The translations under genes and the position numbers were made by a program. A DNA stretch of 64,000 bases from Micromonospora chersina (GTDB lineage: Bacteria; Actinomycetota; Actinomycetes; Mycobacteriales; Micromonosporaceae): NCBI RefSeq assembly GCF_900091475.1, contig NZ_FMIB01000002.1:434001-498000 (forward strand), read 5' to 3'. Under the pieces are notes generated by a model. That model was not told the DNA's origin, did not search any database, and worked only from the letters and a program-made list of their open reading frames with translations. This document shows, piece by piece, positions 18,467 through 27,017 of the stretch (the first letter of the stretch is position 1; each line of letters begins with the position of its first letter).

Positions 18467-18507
18467 CGCCGGTCTCCCCGGACGAGCGGTCATCGGGGAG
18501 ACCGGCG
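18467..18507. terminator. Hairpin terminator between convergent GH3 and MFS genes
   Basis: A perfect 13-bp inverted repeat (CGCCGGTCTCCCC and its complement) with a 15-base loop starts 8 bases after the GH3 stop. The converging MFS gene ends at 18574, so the hairpin could serve both directions. Confidence 0.75.
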
Positions 18508-18573
18508 CGCCGTCCGCTCCGGCCCGGGCATTCCCGCCGGGGGCCCTCCGGCCCGGCGGCTACACGGCCGCGC

Positions 18574-19851
18574 TCACTCCGCCGCGGTGGCGGCGGGTGT
18601 GGGGGACCGGGCCGGTTGGGGCTGCTCCGTCGGCGCGGGCCGGCGCAGGTCCCGCCACGGGCCGCCGAGCAGCGGGGTGAGCACCACCAGCAGGTAGCCG
18701 GCGCCGACGGCGACCAGGGTCGTGGTGGTGCCGAAGCGGTCCGCGGCCAGCCCGGCGCCGAGCGCGCCGACCGGCATGGCCGCCCACGCGCCGGCGCCGA
18801 TCACCCCGTACACCCGGGCCCGCATGGTAGCCGGGATGCGCTCCAACTCGACCGCGCCGATGAGCGGGTTGATCGCGCCGGCGGCGAGGCCGGACACCAC
18901 GCAGACCGCGGCGATCACCGGCAGCGGCGGGGCGGCGGCGAGCGCCCAGAAGGGCGGGGCGCCGCAGACGGCGAAGGCGGTGACGAAGGTGGCCCGGCGG
19001 GGCAGCCGGTGCCCGACGGCGCTGAACACCAGCGAGCCGACCAGCGCGCCGCCGCCCATGGCGCCGACCAGCACGCCGAAGGCCGTGGCCCCGCCGAGGT
19101 CCCGCGTGGCGACCACCGGCATCAGCACGTTGCTCTTTGTCGCGTCGAAGAGGTTGGTGACCAGCACGAGCAGCACCATGGCGCGCAGCAGCGGCTCGCG
19201 GGCCAGGAAGCGCAGCCCGGCGGCGAGGTCCCGCCAGTAGCCGGCCGAGGGGGCGTCGTGGTCGGCGGACGGCCGCAGGCTCGCCGGCACCAGCACCGTC
19301 ACCACCAGCGCCGAGACGGCGAACGTCGCCGCGTCGACGGCCAGCACCGGCAGCGCGCCGAGTGCGCTGACGAGCAGGCCGGCCACCGGCGCCCCGACCA
19401 GTCGGGCGCCGCGCTCGGTGGCCCCCAACCAGCCGAGCGCCCGCTCGATGGGCACCCCGGCCGCGGCCGCCGCCTCGGGCAGCAGCGCGGTGCGGGCGGT
19501 CTGGCCCGGGGTGTCGAGCAGGCCGCTCACGAAGACCAGCGCGAGCAGCGCCGGGAAGGGCAACCCCACCGTGGCGTGCAGCAGCGGTACGGCGGCGACC
19601 GTCACGCCGGAGACCAGGTCGGCCAGGACGCTGGCCCGGCGGTAGCCGATCCGGTCGACGAGCACGCCGCCGAAGGCGCCGCCGAGCACCACCGGGGCGG
19701 TGGCGAACGCGCCGGCCAGCCCGGTGGCGGCGGGGGAGCCGGTCTCGGCCAGCACGTAGAGCGGCAGCGCGATCAGGGTGAGCATGTTGCCCGTGAGCGA
19801 GACCGTGTGCGCGGTCAGCAGCCCGGCGAGGGGACCCCACCGGCGGCTCAC
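18574..19851 (-). CDS. MFS transporter, multidrug-efflux-like
   Basis: 425 residues with about 12 hydrophobic segments and the MFS loop motif GGAFGGVLVDRIGYRRASVLADL between helices 2 and 3. It resembles the EntS/MdfA-like export proteins (MFS_3 type). GTG 19851 overlaps the stop of the upstream ArsR-type regulator by 4 bases (GTGA), so the two are translationally coupled. That arrangement suggests the regulator controls export of a toxic compound, but the substrate is unknown. The C-terminus is a short charged cytoplasmic tail. A longer reading frame upstream in this frame is a shadow of the regulator gene. Confidence 0.85.
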   Translation of the reverse strand: MSRRWGPLAGLLTAHTVSLTGNMLTLIALPLYVLAETGSPAATGLAGAFATAPVVLGGAFGGVLVDRIGYRRASVLADLVSGVTVAAVPLLHATVGLPFPALLALVFVSGLLDTPGQTARTALLPEAAAAAGVPIERALGWLGATERGARLVGAPVAGLLVSALGALPVLAVDAATFAVSALVVTVLVPASLRPSADHDAPSAGYWRDLAAGLRFLAREPLLRAMVLLVLVTNLFDATKSNVLMPVVATRDLGGATAFGVLVGAMGGGALVGSLVFSAVGHRLPRRATFVTAFAVCGAPPFWALAAAPPLPVIAAVCVVSGLAAGAINPLIGAVELERIPATMRARVYGVIGAGAWAAMPVGALGAGLAADRFGTTTTLVAVGAGYLLVVLTPLLGGPWRDLRRPAPTEQPQPARSPTPAATAAE

Positions 19852-20423
19852 TGCGGCCCCCGGTACGCCTGCCAGATCAGCGTGACGGTCCGCGCGTCCG
19901 GCCGGTCGGGGTTGCTGCGCGCCTGCCAGCGGGCGCCCAGCTCGGACAACTCGCGGCGCAGCTCCACCAGCTCGTCGGGGGTGAGGTGCAGGAAGCTGTC
20001 GCTGCTGGTGGTGCCGCGGACCCACGCCGGGTCGAGGGTCGCCTCGGCGTCCAGGTAGGCCTCGAACCGTGCCACGTAGCGCTGGAGAACGGCCCGGCGC
20101 AGGAGGTCGGAGGCGAGCCGCCGCTCCGGGTCGTCGAGCAGGTCCACCGGTTCCCAGTCGGTGCGCGCGTGCGCGGCCCGCCACCACCGCTCCCGACGGT
20201 TGCGGGCCAGCTCGGGGGCCTCCCGGACGAACCCGTGCTCGGCCAGCTTGCCCAGGTGGTAGCTGACCGAGCCGACCGCCTCGTCGATGATCTCGCTGAG
20301 CATGCCCACGGTCTGCGGGCCCCGGATGCGCAGCTCACCGAGGAGGCGGATCCGCGTGGGGTGGGCCAGTGCCCGCATGGCGCGGGGGTCGGTCAGGTGC
20401 AGGGTGCTCGGCTCGTCCGCCAT
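19848..20423 (-). CDS. ArsR-type winged-helix transcriptional regulator
   Basis: 191 residues. Residues 15-85 form an ArsR/HTH_20 winged helix (ALAHPTRIRLLGELRIRGPQT, then SVSYHLGKLAEHGFV as recognition helix and wing). The remainder (TDWEPVDLLDDPE..., SDSFLHLTPDELVELRREL) is a helical C-terminal domain often seen in MFS-linked ArsR proteins. There is no metal-binding Cys motif, so it probably senses an organic ligand or acts as a simple repressor. ATG 20423. It is coupled to the MFS gene. A palindrome 30 bases upstream is a candidate autoregulatory operator. Confidence 0.85.
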   Translation of the reverse strand: MADEPSTLHLTDPRAMRALAHPTRIRLLGELRIRGPQTVGMLSEIIDEAVGSVSYHLGKLAEHGFVREAPELARNRRERWWRAAHARTDWEPVDLLDDPERRLASDLLRRAVLQRYVARFEAYLDAEATLDPAWVRGTTSSDSFLHLTPDELVELRRELSELGARWQARSNPDRPDARTVTLIWQAYRGPQ

Positions 20424-20453
20424 GCCGTCACCCTAGACCCACAACACATGATG

Positions 20454-20469
20454 TACAAGAAGCCTTGTA
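20454..20469. promoter_or_regulatory. Candidate operator of the ArsR-MFS operon
   Basis: TACAAG-N4-CTTGTA is a perfect 6-bp dyad, notably AT-rich for this genome, 31 bases upstream of the regulator start and 29 bases downstream of the smpB stop. Its place in the promoter region fits repression by the adjacent ArsR-type protein. Confidence 0.5.
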
Positions 20470-20497
20470 GATGCCGCCGTCGAAGGGGCAGGGTGGT

Positions 20498-20980
20498 TCA
20501 GGCGGGGCGGCGGCCCTTGAGGCGGCGGCCCAGCTCGCGGGCGATCTCCCGGTTGGCGTCGCGCTCGGCGAGGGCCTGGCGCTTGTCGTACGACCTGCGG
20601 CCCCGGGCCAGGCCCAGCTCGACCTTGGCCCAGCCGTTGGAGAAGTACATGGACAGCGGCACCAGCGTGATCCCGCCGTCGCGCAGCTTGTCCAGGATCC
20701 GGGCGATCTCGACCCGGTTCAGCAGCAGCTTCCGGGTGCGGCGGGGCTGGTGGTTGGTCCAGGTGCCGAAGCCGTACTCGGCGATGTGCAGGCCGTACAG
20801 CATGATCTCGCCGTCGCGTTCCTGGGCGAACGCGTCGACCAGCGACACCCGCCCCTCGCGCAGCGACTTCACCTCGGTGCCGGCCAGCACGATCCCGGCC
20901 TCGTACGTCTTCAGGATCGTGTAGTCGTGCCGCGCCTTCTTGTTGGAGGCGACGAGCTTGCGCCCGGTCTCCCTGGTCAC
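20498..20980 (-). CDS. smpB: SsrA-binding protein SmpB (trans-translation)
   Basis: 160 residues, the standard SmpB length. Visible signatures are [59 protein letters not shown] and the C-terminal tail [23 protein letters not shown]. The protein binds tmRNA and delivers it to stalled ribosomes. GTG 20980 has a strong GGGGAGG 6 bases upstream. The tmRNA gene, often close by, is not in the flanking bases here. Confidence 0.97.
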   Translation of the reverse strand: MTRETGRKLVASNKKARHDYTILKTYEAGIVLAGTEVKSLREGRVSLVDAFAQERDGEIMLYGLHIAEYGFGTWTNHQPRRTRKLLLNRVEIARILDKLRDGGITLVPLSMYFSNGWAKVELGLARGRRSYDKRQALAERDANREIARELGRRLKGRRPA

Positions 20981-21043
20981 GCCCCACCTCCCCGCTGGTC
21001 CGACGCCGAGCAGGATACCCGCCGGTGACGGCCGTGCCCGGGG

Positions 21044-23197
21044 TCACGGTGGTGTGGCGGTCGCGCGGCGGAGGTGCCCGTCGAGGTCGGCGAGCCAGCT
21101 GTCGACCTCCACCAGCGACAGCACGGCCGGCCGGTCCTCGCCGTCGCGGACCAGCCCGTGCACCTCCCGGGCGACGTCCCCGGTCGGGTCCGCCGGGGCG
21201 GGCGGCCGGTCGATTCGCGCCCGCGCGACCTGGCTGGCCAGGTCGGCGTAGCGCTCGCACAGCCGGGTCGCCCGGGCGGCGAGGGCGGCGGCCGGGCCGG
21301 GCCACGGGGCCAGCGCCCCGGGCCGGCGGTCGGCGAGCAGCGCCTGCCCGCCGTGGCTGGCCCGGTGTGCGGCGGCCAGCACCGCGTCCCAGTCGACGTG
21401 CGACAGCCGGGGATCGTGGCGCTCCGCGTGGTACTGGACCAGGGACGCGGTGGCGAGGGCCTCCGCGCGGCGGGCCGCGTCGACCGCGCCACGCGGGTCC
21501 GCCGTACCCGCGAGCGCCTCGACGGTCCGCTCGACGGCCCGCCCGCTCGTCACCAGGTACGCCCCCGCGGTGCGGCGCAGCTCGCCGCCGCTGCCCCGCG
21601 GCCAGAGCAGCAGGCCGGCGAGGACACCCACCACGGCGCCGACCGCCACGTCCACCACCCGGGCGCCGGCCAGCTGCCAGGACGCCGGGTTGAGCTGGGC
21701 GAACACGACGATGAGCAGCAGGGTGAGCAGCGCCTGCGCCCAGCCCAGGCCGAGCAGCGGACCGACGCCGAAGGCCAGCACCAGCGCCAGCGGCAGCAGG
21801 GCGGCGTACGCCTGCCGTTCGGGCGAGACGAGCAGCAGCAGGCCGCCGGCCGCGCCCCCGGCGAGGGTGCCGACGAGCGCCGGACGCAGGGTGGTCCGGG
21901 TGTCCGCGGCGGAGGCCCGCATGAGGCTGAGCGTCGCCAGGAGCACCCAGAAGCCGTGTTGCAGGTTGACCACACCGGCGATCACCCGGGCGGCGGCCAG
22001 GGCCACGGCGAGCCGGACCGCTCCCTCCAGGTACACCGACCGCGGGGTGAGGTGCGCCCGGAACTGCCGCCGGTACAGCGACCACGTGCTGCGCCCGGCG
22101 TACCAGAAGGGGTCGGGACCGGGCGCGGGTGGCCGCGGGCCGTGCCGTCCCCCCGGGCCGGTGGCGATCCGGACCGCCGTCGCGAACGTCCCGACCTGGT
22201 CGACGAGCGTGCGGACCGCCGCGTCCACGCGCAGCCGGACCGGACCGGCCGCCCGCCACGACGGCGGCAGCGCGCCGGCCCACTCCGGCTCGTCGCCGGC
22301 CGCGGCGCCCGGCCGGCGCACCGCGACGTCGGCGGCGCGGCGGAGCGACGCCGCGCACCGCCGGAGCACACCCGCGAGGTCGGCGTCCCCGCTGCCCGGC
22401 AGGTCCGGCCGGGACGCGAGCGACCCGGCGACCGCCAGCACCTCCTGGCCGGCCGCCGCCGCGTCCCGCCAGGCCCGGTCGCGGCGACCGGCACCCGTCG
22501 GGCGTGCCGTCACCGGCAGCCGGGACATCCGTACCCCGTCGAGCAGCCGTGCGGCCCGGGCCCGCCGCCGGGCCGCCGCCTCCGCCGCGCCCGGCCCGGC
22601 GACCAGCACGTCCGCCAGCGCGTCGACGAGGTCGGCGAGGCCGCCCGCCGCCCCGGCGAGGCGCTGCGGGAAGCCGACCGGCGCCGGGTCCGGCCACAGC
22701 GCCACCTCGGCGAGCGCGACCAGGACGACGCCGAGCGTGACGCCGGCCAGCCGGGCCGGGAGGGAGTCGGGCCGGTACGGCGGGAAGCAGGCCAGGATGT
22801 AGAAGAGCTGGAGCGCGTTGGCCAGCCCGACCAGGCGCGGCCCCCCGACCCCGGCGAACGCCACGGCGAACCCGACGACGAGCATCCCGGCCGACGCCGC
22901 CGCGGTGCTGACCGCCAGCACGGTGCCGACCGCCACGAGCGACCAGGCCACCGGAAGGGCCGCCAGCAGGGTCCGCGCCCGCTGCCCGGGCGGCCCCGGC
23001 AGCTGGGCGAAACTGCCCGTGGCGACGGTGCCGAAGAGGGCGTAGGTGGCGAGGGTGACGTCGCCCAGGCCGTAGCGGCAGCCGTAGAAGACGAGCGAGG
23101 CGACGACTGTCAGCCGCGCCGCCCGGCGGACCAGGCGGTAGCCCGGGTCCCGGCGGCGCAGCCGGTCCCGCAGCCCCTCGCCGGGCCGTCGACGCAC
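21044..23197 (-). CDS. FUSC-family (fusaric-acid-resistance-like) integral membrane protein
   Basis: 717 residues. Two clusters of hydrophobic helices (about residues 30-190 and 390-530) alternate with large soluble regions, the YccS/AaeB-like FUSC layout. The second cluster includes GFWVLLATLSLMRASAADTR and ending motifs typical of FUSC_2. Relatives are thought to export aromatic acids or act in envelope processes. The substrate here is unknown. GTG 23197 is chosen because GGGGG sits about 7 bases before it. GTG 23203 is in frame but too close to that site. It is divergent from the dehydrogenase gene at 23372. A much longer antisense frame over 23200-23980 has no support. Confidence 0.8.
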   Translation of the reverse strand: MRRRPGEGLRDRLRRRDPGYRLVRRAARLTVVASLVFYGCRYGLGDVTLATYALFGTVATGSFAQLPGPPGQRARTLLAALPVAWSLVAVGTVLAVSTAAASAGMLVVGFAVAFAGVGGPRLVGLANALQLFYILACFPPYRPDSLPARLAGVTLGVVLVALAEVALWPDPAPVGFPQRLAGAAGGLADLVDALADVLVAGPGAAEAAARRRARAARLLDGVRMSRLPVTARPTGAGRRDRAWRDAAAAGQEVLAVAGSLASRPDLPGSGDADLAGVLRRCAASLRRAADVAVRRPGAAAGDEPEWAGALPPSWRAAGPVRLRVDAAVRTLVDQVGTFATAVRIATGPGGRHGPRPPAPGPDPFWYAGRSTWSLYRRQFRAHLTPRSVYLEGAVRLAVALAAARVIAGVVNLQHGFWVLLATLSLMRASAADTRTTLRPALVGTLAGGAAGGLLLLVSPERQAYAALLPLALVLAFGVGPLLGLGWAQALLTLLLIVVFAQLNPASWQLAGARVVDVAVGAVVGVLAGLLLWPRGSGGELRRTAGAYLVTSGRAVERTVEALAGTADPRGAVDAARRAEALATASLVQYHAERHDPRLSHVDWDAVLAAAHRASHGGQALLADRRPGALAPWPGPAAALAARATRLCERYADLASQVARARIDRPPAPADPTGDVAREVHGLVRDGEDRPAVLSLVEVDSWLADLDGHLRRATATPP

Positions 23198-23371
23198 GCC
23201 CACACCCCCGACAGGTCTACCCAGGGGGTGGCGGGCCGTCTGCTCCGGGACTCTATCCGCTCCGGACCGGTGGCGTTCCGCGGATGGACCGACCGGCCGG
23301 TGTCCTCGATCGGGATGCCGCCCGTCTCCGGCGCGCCTAGGCTGCCCGGTAGACGAGGTGGGGAGCGGCGG

Positions 23372-24244
23372 ATGACGCGGGTGGCGGTGCTCGGGCTCGG
23401 CGGCATGGGCGCGCCGATGGCGGCGAACCTGATCCGGGCCGGGCTGACCACGGTGGTGTGGAACCGGCACCCGGAGCCGGCCCGCGCGCTCGGCGACCTG
23501 GGCGCCGAGGTCGCCGCCGACCCGCCCGAGGCGGTACGCGGTGCCGACGTGGTGGTCACCATGGTGACCGACGCGGCCGCGGTGCGGGCGATCGCCGTCG
23601 ACCAGGGAATGCTGGCCGCGCTGCCGGACGGCGCGGTCTGGGCGCAGATGAGCACCATCGGGGTGACCGAGACCGGGCGCCTGGCCGACCAGGTCCGCGT
23701 CGAGCGCCCCGGGGTGACCCTGGTGGACGCGCCGGTGGCCGGCAGCCGAGGGCCGGCCGAACAGGGCAAACTCGTCGTCCTCGCCTCCGGCCCCGAGCAG
23801 GTGCGGGACCGGGTGGCGCCCGTCTTCGACGCGGTCGGGCAGCGGACCGTCTGGGTCGGGCCGGTCGGCGCCGGGTCGCGCCTGAAGCTGGTCAACAACC
23901 TGCTGCTGGCCTTCGTCAACGAGGGGCTCGCCGCGGCGGTCGCCCTCGGCGACGCGCTGGGCCTGGACCGCGACACGGTGCACGGGGCCCTGCGCGGCAG
24001 CCCGCTGGTGTCACCCTGGGCCGCCGAGAAGCTGGACCGGATCGCCGGGAACGACTACACGACGCAGTACTCCCTGGCCCTGGCGCTCAAGGACGTGGAC
24101 CTCGCGCTGCGTGAGGTGCCGGCCGGCCGGTTCCCGGCCGCCGAGGCCCTGGCCGGCGAGTGGCGGCACGCGGTCGAGCAGGGCCTCGGCGGCGACGACC
24201 TGACGGTGGTGACGCGGGCCCTCGCCCGCGAGGCGACCGGCTAG
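23372..24244 (+). CDS. NAD(P)-dependent beta-hydroxyacid dehydrogenase family oxidoreductase
   Basis: 290 residues. The N-terminal Rossmann motif VAVLGLGGMGAPMAANLIRAG, then VTMVTDAAAV, DAPVAGSRGPAEQGKL (substrate loop) and KLVNNLLL with the conserved catalytic Lys define the 3-hydroxyisobutyrate/tartronate-semialdehyde reductase family. The substrate cannot be told from sequence, and imine reductases share this fold. ATG 23372 follows GGGAGCGG. It ends 5 bases before the end of the convergent haloperoxidase gene. Confidence 0.88.
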   Translation: MTRVAVLGLGGMGAPMAANLIRAGLTTVVWNRHPEPARALGDLGAEVAADPPEAVRGADVVVTMVTDAAAVRAIAVDQGMLAALPDGAVWAQMSTIGVTETGRLADQVRVERPGVTLVDAPVAGSRGPAEQGKLVVLASGPEQVRDRVAPVFDAVGQRTVWVGPVGAGSRLKLVNNLLLAFVNEGLAAAVALGDALGLDRDTVHGALRGSPLVSPWAAEKLDRIAGNDYTTQYSLALALKDVDLALREVPAGRFPAAEALAGEWRHAVEQGLGGDDLTVVTRALAREATG

Positions 24245-24249
24245 CGGGG

Positions 24250-25497
24250 CTACAGCGGTCGGCCGTCCCAGCGGGCGAGCCCGGCCGCCGCCACCAGGCG
24301 GCCGACCGCCGCGCCGACCTCGTCGGTGTGCCGGAAGTGGATGCCCGACCACACCCGGGCGTCGATGTTGTCCCGGGTCAGCTCGCGCCAGTCCCGGTAG
24401 GTCAGGGTGACGCCGGCGGCGGTGGGGCTGGCCAGCTGCACCGGCCCGGCCGGCGGCCCGGCGAGGCTGCGCAGGACGACCTCCGCGGCGCCGGCGTACG
24501 TGGTGTGCCCGCTGGGATACTCCGGGTGGGCGGGAGTGGTGATCAGCGGCGTCCACTCCGGATCCGGCGCGATGTCTCCGGTCCGGATCGCGGTGACCGG
24601 GCGCCAGCGCAGGTCCCGGTACTTGGCCGCGTACGTGACGATCTGGGCGTCGACGGTCGCCGCGTGGAAGAGGGCGACGAGCGCCACCCGGCGGGCGGTC
24701 CCGCCGACGCTCCCGGCGACGGCGGCGCGCAGTGCCCCGGTGTAGCCGTTCAGCGAGGTCTGCGCCCAGAAGCGGGCCACGTCGGTCTGCCGCTCGCTGC
24801 GGCTGGTGCTCTGCGCCGCGCCGACCGCCCGGCTCTCGGCCAGGTCGCGGGCGTAGCGACCGCTGTCCAGCGCCGGCGGCGGCCCGGGCAGGTACGCCGG
24901 CACGTCCTCGATCAGGAACGGCCGGCCGTCGCCCTGCCCCGCCTGCACGGCGGCGGCGTAACCCGGTGGGGTCGGCTGCCAGACGCCGGGCGCCGCCGGC
25001 GGCGGCGTGAAGGGCTGGTTGACCGAGGCGAGGTCGAGCCCGTCGCCGGCCCGCTCGGCGAGCACGTCGCGGGCGGCGTCCCGGCCGCTCTCGACCGCGG
25101 CGCGCACGGCCGCGGCCGGACCGAGCCGGTCCAGTGTGGCCGCGAGGGCCTCGTCCAGGTCGGCGGCGCGCGCCGGCGCCAGCGTGGTGAGGGTCTCGTG
25201 CACGGCACCGGCGAGCGCGGCGTCCGCGGCGGCGCCACCGCGGGCCCGGGTCACCGCCCGCCAGGCCGCGATCCACCCGATTGCCCAGGTCCGACTGCTG
25301 TTGACCTGGAGCGGGCCGGTGATCACCCCGATCGTCGCCGCGGTGACGTCGTACCACTCAACCACCGTGTCCACCTCGGACCCGCGGGCGGAGGCGGTGC
25401 CGGCGAGGCCGGGCGTGGTGAGGACCGCCGCGCCGGCGCCGGCGCCGAGCAGCAGGGCCCGGCGGCTGGGCCGGGGGTACGGACGCGCGGAGGCCAT
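24250..25497 (-). CDS. Tat-exported vanadium-dependent haloperoxidase / PAP2-like protein
   Basis: 415 residues. The N-terminus RPSRRALLLGAGAGAAV is a twin-arginine signal. The C-terminal helical domain carries the vanadate pocket motifs KYRDLRWRPVTAIR, HPEYPSGHTTYAGA (Ser and His) and RVWSGIHFRHTDEVG (Arg and apical His), as in vanadium haloperoxidases and their PAP2 phosphatase relatives. The likely role is halide oxidation by peroxide outside the membrane. A phosphatase activity cannot be excluded. It stands alone on its strand, 5 bases from the convergent dehydrogenase. Confidence 0.88.
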   Translation of the reverse strand: MASARPYPRPSRRALLLGAGAGAAVLTTPGLAGTASARGSEVDTVVEWYDVTAATIGVITGPLQVNSSRTWAIGWIAAWRAVTRARGGAAADAALAGAVHETLTTLAPARAADLDEALAATLDRLGPAAAVRAAVESGRDAARDVLAERAGDGLDLASVNQPFTPPPAAPGVWQPTPPGYAAAVQAGQGDGRPFLIEDVPAYLPGPPPALDSGRYARDLAESRAVGAAQSTSRSERQTDVARFWAQTSLNGYTGALRAAVAGSVGGTARRVALVALFHAATVDAQIVTYAAKYRDLRWRPVTAIRTGDIAPDPEWTPLITTPAHPEYPSGHTTYAGAAEVVLRSLAGPPAGPVQLASPTAAGVTLTYRDWRELTRDNIDARVWSGIHFRHTDEVGAAVGRLVAAAGLARWDGRPL

Positions 25498-25551
25498 GCG
25501 AGCTCCCGAGGGGCGGCGGGGAAGGGGCCGCGCCAGCGTAACCCAGTAAAC

Positions 25552-26193
25552 CTACCGGCTCAATAGGATATCCGGAGTCGGGGCCGGCCGCCCCGTCGTG
25601 GCGGCGACCCAGCCCGTGGTGATCAGCAGGAGGGCAGCCGCGTAGGTGGCCATGACCAGCAGGTCCCGGCCCGGGAAGTCGCCGCCCGCCGCGCCCACGC
25701 CGATGAGCAGGTCGGAGACGAGGAATAGTGCCCCGCCGGCCGCCGTGCGCCGGGACACCCCGGCCGCGGCGGCGGCCATCAGGGACAGCGCCAGGCTGTA
25801 GCCGAGCACGGGCAGCCGCAGCGCACCCAGCGAACCCCAGAGCAGCGCGTTGGCGCCGGCCCAGGCCAGCAGGTAGCCGACCAGGGCCGCCACCGGCGGC
25901 CGGCGGTGGCGCAGGAAGGCGGTGAGGAAGGCGATCTGGGTGACCAGGAAACACCCCATGCCGGCGAGGAACGCGACCCGTCCCGGCACGAGCAGGGCCA
26001 CGTCCCCCGCGGTGGCGGCGACCAGGCCCACCGCCACCGGGTCCACCCGGCGGCGCCGCTCCCACAGGTACGCCAGCAGCAGCGGCGCCAGCAGCGGCTT
26101 GGCCAGCCACTGCGTCACCGTGGAGTCGAGCGCCACCCCGACCAGCTCGACCAGGGTGGCGACCCCGAACAGGACCAGCCAGGGGCGCCTCAC
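25552..26193 (-). CDS. YhhN/TMEM86-family lysoplasmalogenase-like membrane protein
   Basis: 213 residues, about eight hydrophobic helices. Motifs LAKPLLAPLLLAYL, GDVALLVPG, FLAGMGCFLVTQIAF and LFLVSDLLIG match the YhhN/TMEM86 fold, whose characterised animal members hydrolyse the vinyl-ether bond of lysoplasmalogens. Conserved Asp residues in GDVALL and SDLLIG would be catalytic. GTG 26193 overlaps the stop of the upstream oxygenase gene by 4 bases (GTGA). It is the last gene of a three-gene coupled operon. The long extension of this frame upstream is a shadow. Confidence 0.85.
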   Translation of the reverse strand: MRRPWLVLFGVATLVELVGVALDSTVTQWLAKPLLAPLLLAYLWERRRRVDPVAVGLVAATAGDVALLVPGRVAFLAGMGCFLVTQIAFLTAFLRHRRPPVAALVGYLLAWAGANALLWGSLGALRLPVLGYSLALSLMAAAAAGVSRRTAAGGALFLVSDLLIGVGAAGGDFPGRDLLVMATYAAALLLITTGWVAATTGRPAPTPDILLSR

Positions 26194-27017
26194 CGGGCCG
26201 GCTGCCAGCCGGGACGGCCGAAGAGGTAGCCGAGCCGGTGCCGCCACGACGTGGCGTGCCGGACGTCGGACCAGATCGCGGCGAACTCGTGGGTGGCCAC
26301 CCGCAGCGGGTTGTACGTCTGGATGTTCTTGGTGAGCCCGTACCGGGCCGGGGCCCGCTCGGGTTCGAAGGAGCCGAAGAGCCGGTCCCAGACGATGAGG
26401 ATGCCGCCGTAGTTGCGGTCCAGGTACTCCGCGTTCGAGCCGTGGTGCACCCGGTGGTGCGACGGCGTGTTGAAGATGAACTCGACGGGCCGCGCCAGCA
26501 CGCCGACCCGCTCGGTGTGCAGGAAGAACTGGTAGAGCAGGCTGACCGACTGCTGGAGGAAGATCATCCACGGCGGGATGCCGAGCAGGGCCAGGGGCAG
26601 CCAGAACGGCAGCGAGGTCATCGGCGTCCAGCTCTGCCGCAGCGCGGTCGAGAGGTTGTAGTAGACGCTCGAGTGGTGCACCACGTGGCTGGCCCAGAGC
26701 ACCCGGACCTCGTGGTGCAGTCGGTGGAACCAGTAGTAGGCGAGGTCGTCGGCGAAGAAGACGATCACCCAGGTCCACCAGTGGCCGGGGGAGAGGTGGA
26801 ACGGCGCGACAGTCCACAGCGCCGCGTAGATACCGACGGTGAGCAGCTTCCAGGGGAAGCCGATGATCTGGCTGCCGAGCCCCATGGAGAGGCTGGTGGT
26901 GGTGTCGCGCAGCTCGTAGCCGCGTTCCTCGTCGTCCGGGAGGAACCGGTAGGAGACCGCCTCGATGATGATCAACAGCAGGAACGCCGGGACGGCGTAG
27001 AGCACGGCGGGGATCAT
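26190..27017 (-). CDS. Alkylglycerol-monooxygenase-like member of the sterol desaturase / fatty acid hydroxylase superfamily
   Basis: 275 residues with several membrane helices and the di-iron histidine boxes FHRLHH, HVVHHSS and HHRVHH. The context of the boxes (YYWFHRLHHEV, HHSSVYYNLSTALRQS, FNTPSHHRVHHGSN, then WDRLFGSFEPE) is closer to the animal alkylglycerol monooxygenase (TMEM195) branch than to sterol desaturases proper. That judgement is from remembered family features, not alignment. Such enzymes cleave ether bonds of glycerol ether lipids. The animal enzyme needs tetrahydrobiopterin, and the bacterial cofactor is unknown. ATG 27017 overlaps the regulator's stop (ATGA). It is the middle gene of the operon. 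Confidence 0.85.
   Translation of the reverse strand: MIPAVLYAVPAFLLLIIIEAVSYRFLPDDEERGYELRDTTTSLSMGLGSQIIGFPWKLLTVGIYAALWTVAPFHLSPGHWWTWVIVFFADDLAYYWFHRLHHEVRVLWASHVVHHSSVYYNLSTALRQSWTPMTSLPFWLPLALLGIPPWMIFLQQSVSLLYQFFLHTERVGVLARPVEFIFNTPSHHRVHHGSNAEYLDRNYGGILIVWDRLFGSFEPERAPARYGLTKNIQTYNPLRVATHEFAAIWSDVRHATSWRHRLGYLFGRPGWQPAR

Noticed and set aside
20424..21043. Search for a tmRNA gene next to smpB
   Set aside because: No tRNA-Ala-like ends or tag-peptide reading frame were seen in the short flanks. The gene must be elsewhere.
20433..22697. Long frame overlapping smpB and the FUSC-like gene on the same strand
   Set aside because: It is an off-frame shadow, rich in Arg/Gly/Ala/Pro, while the overlapping genes carry conserved motifs.
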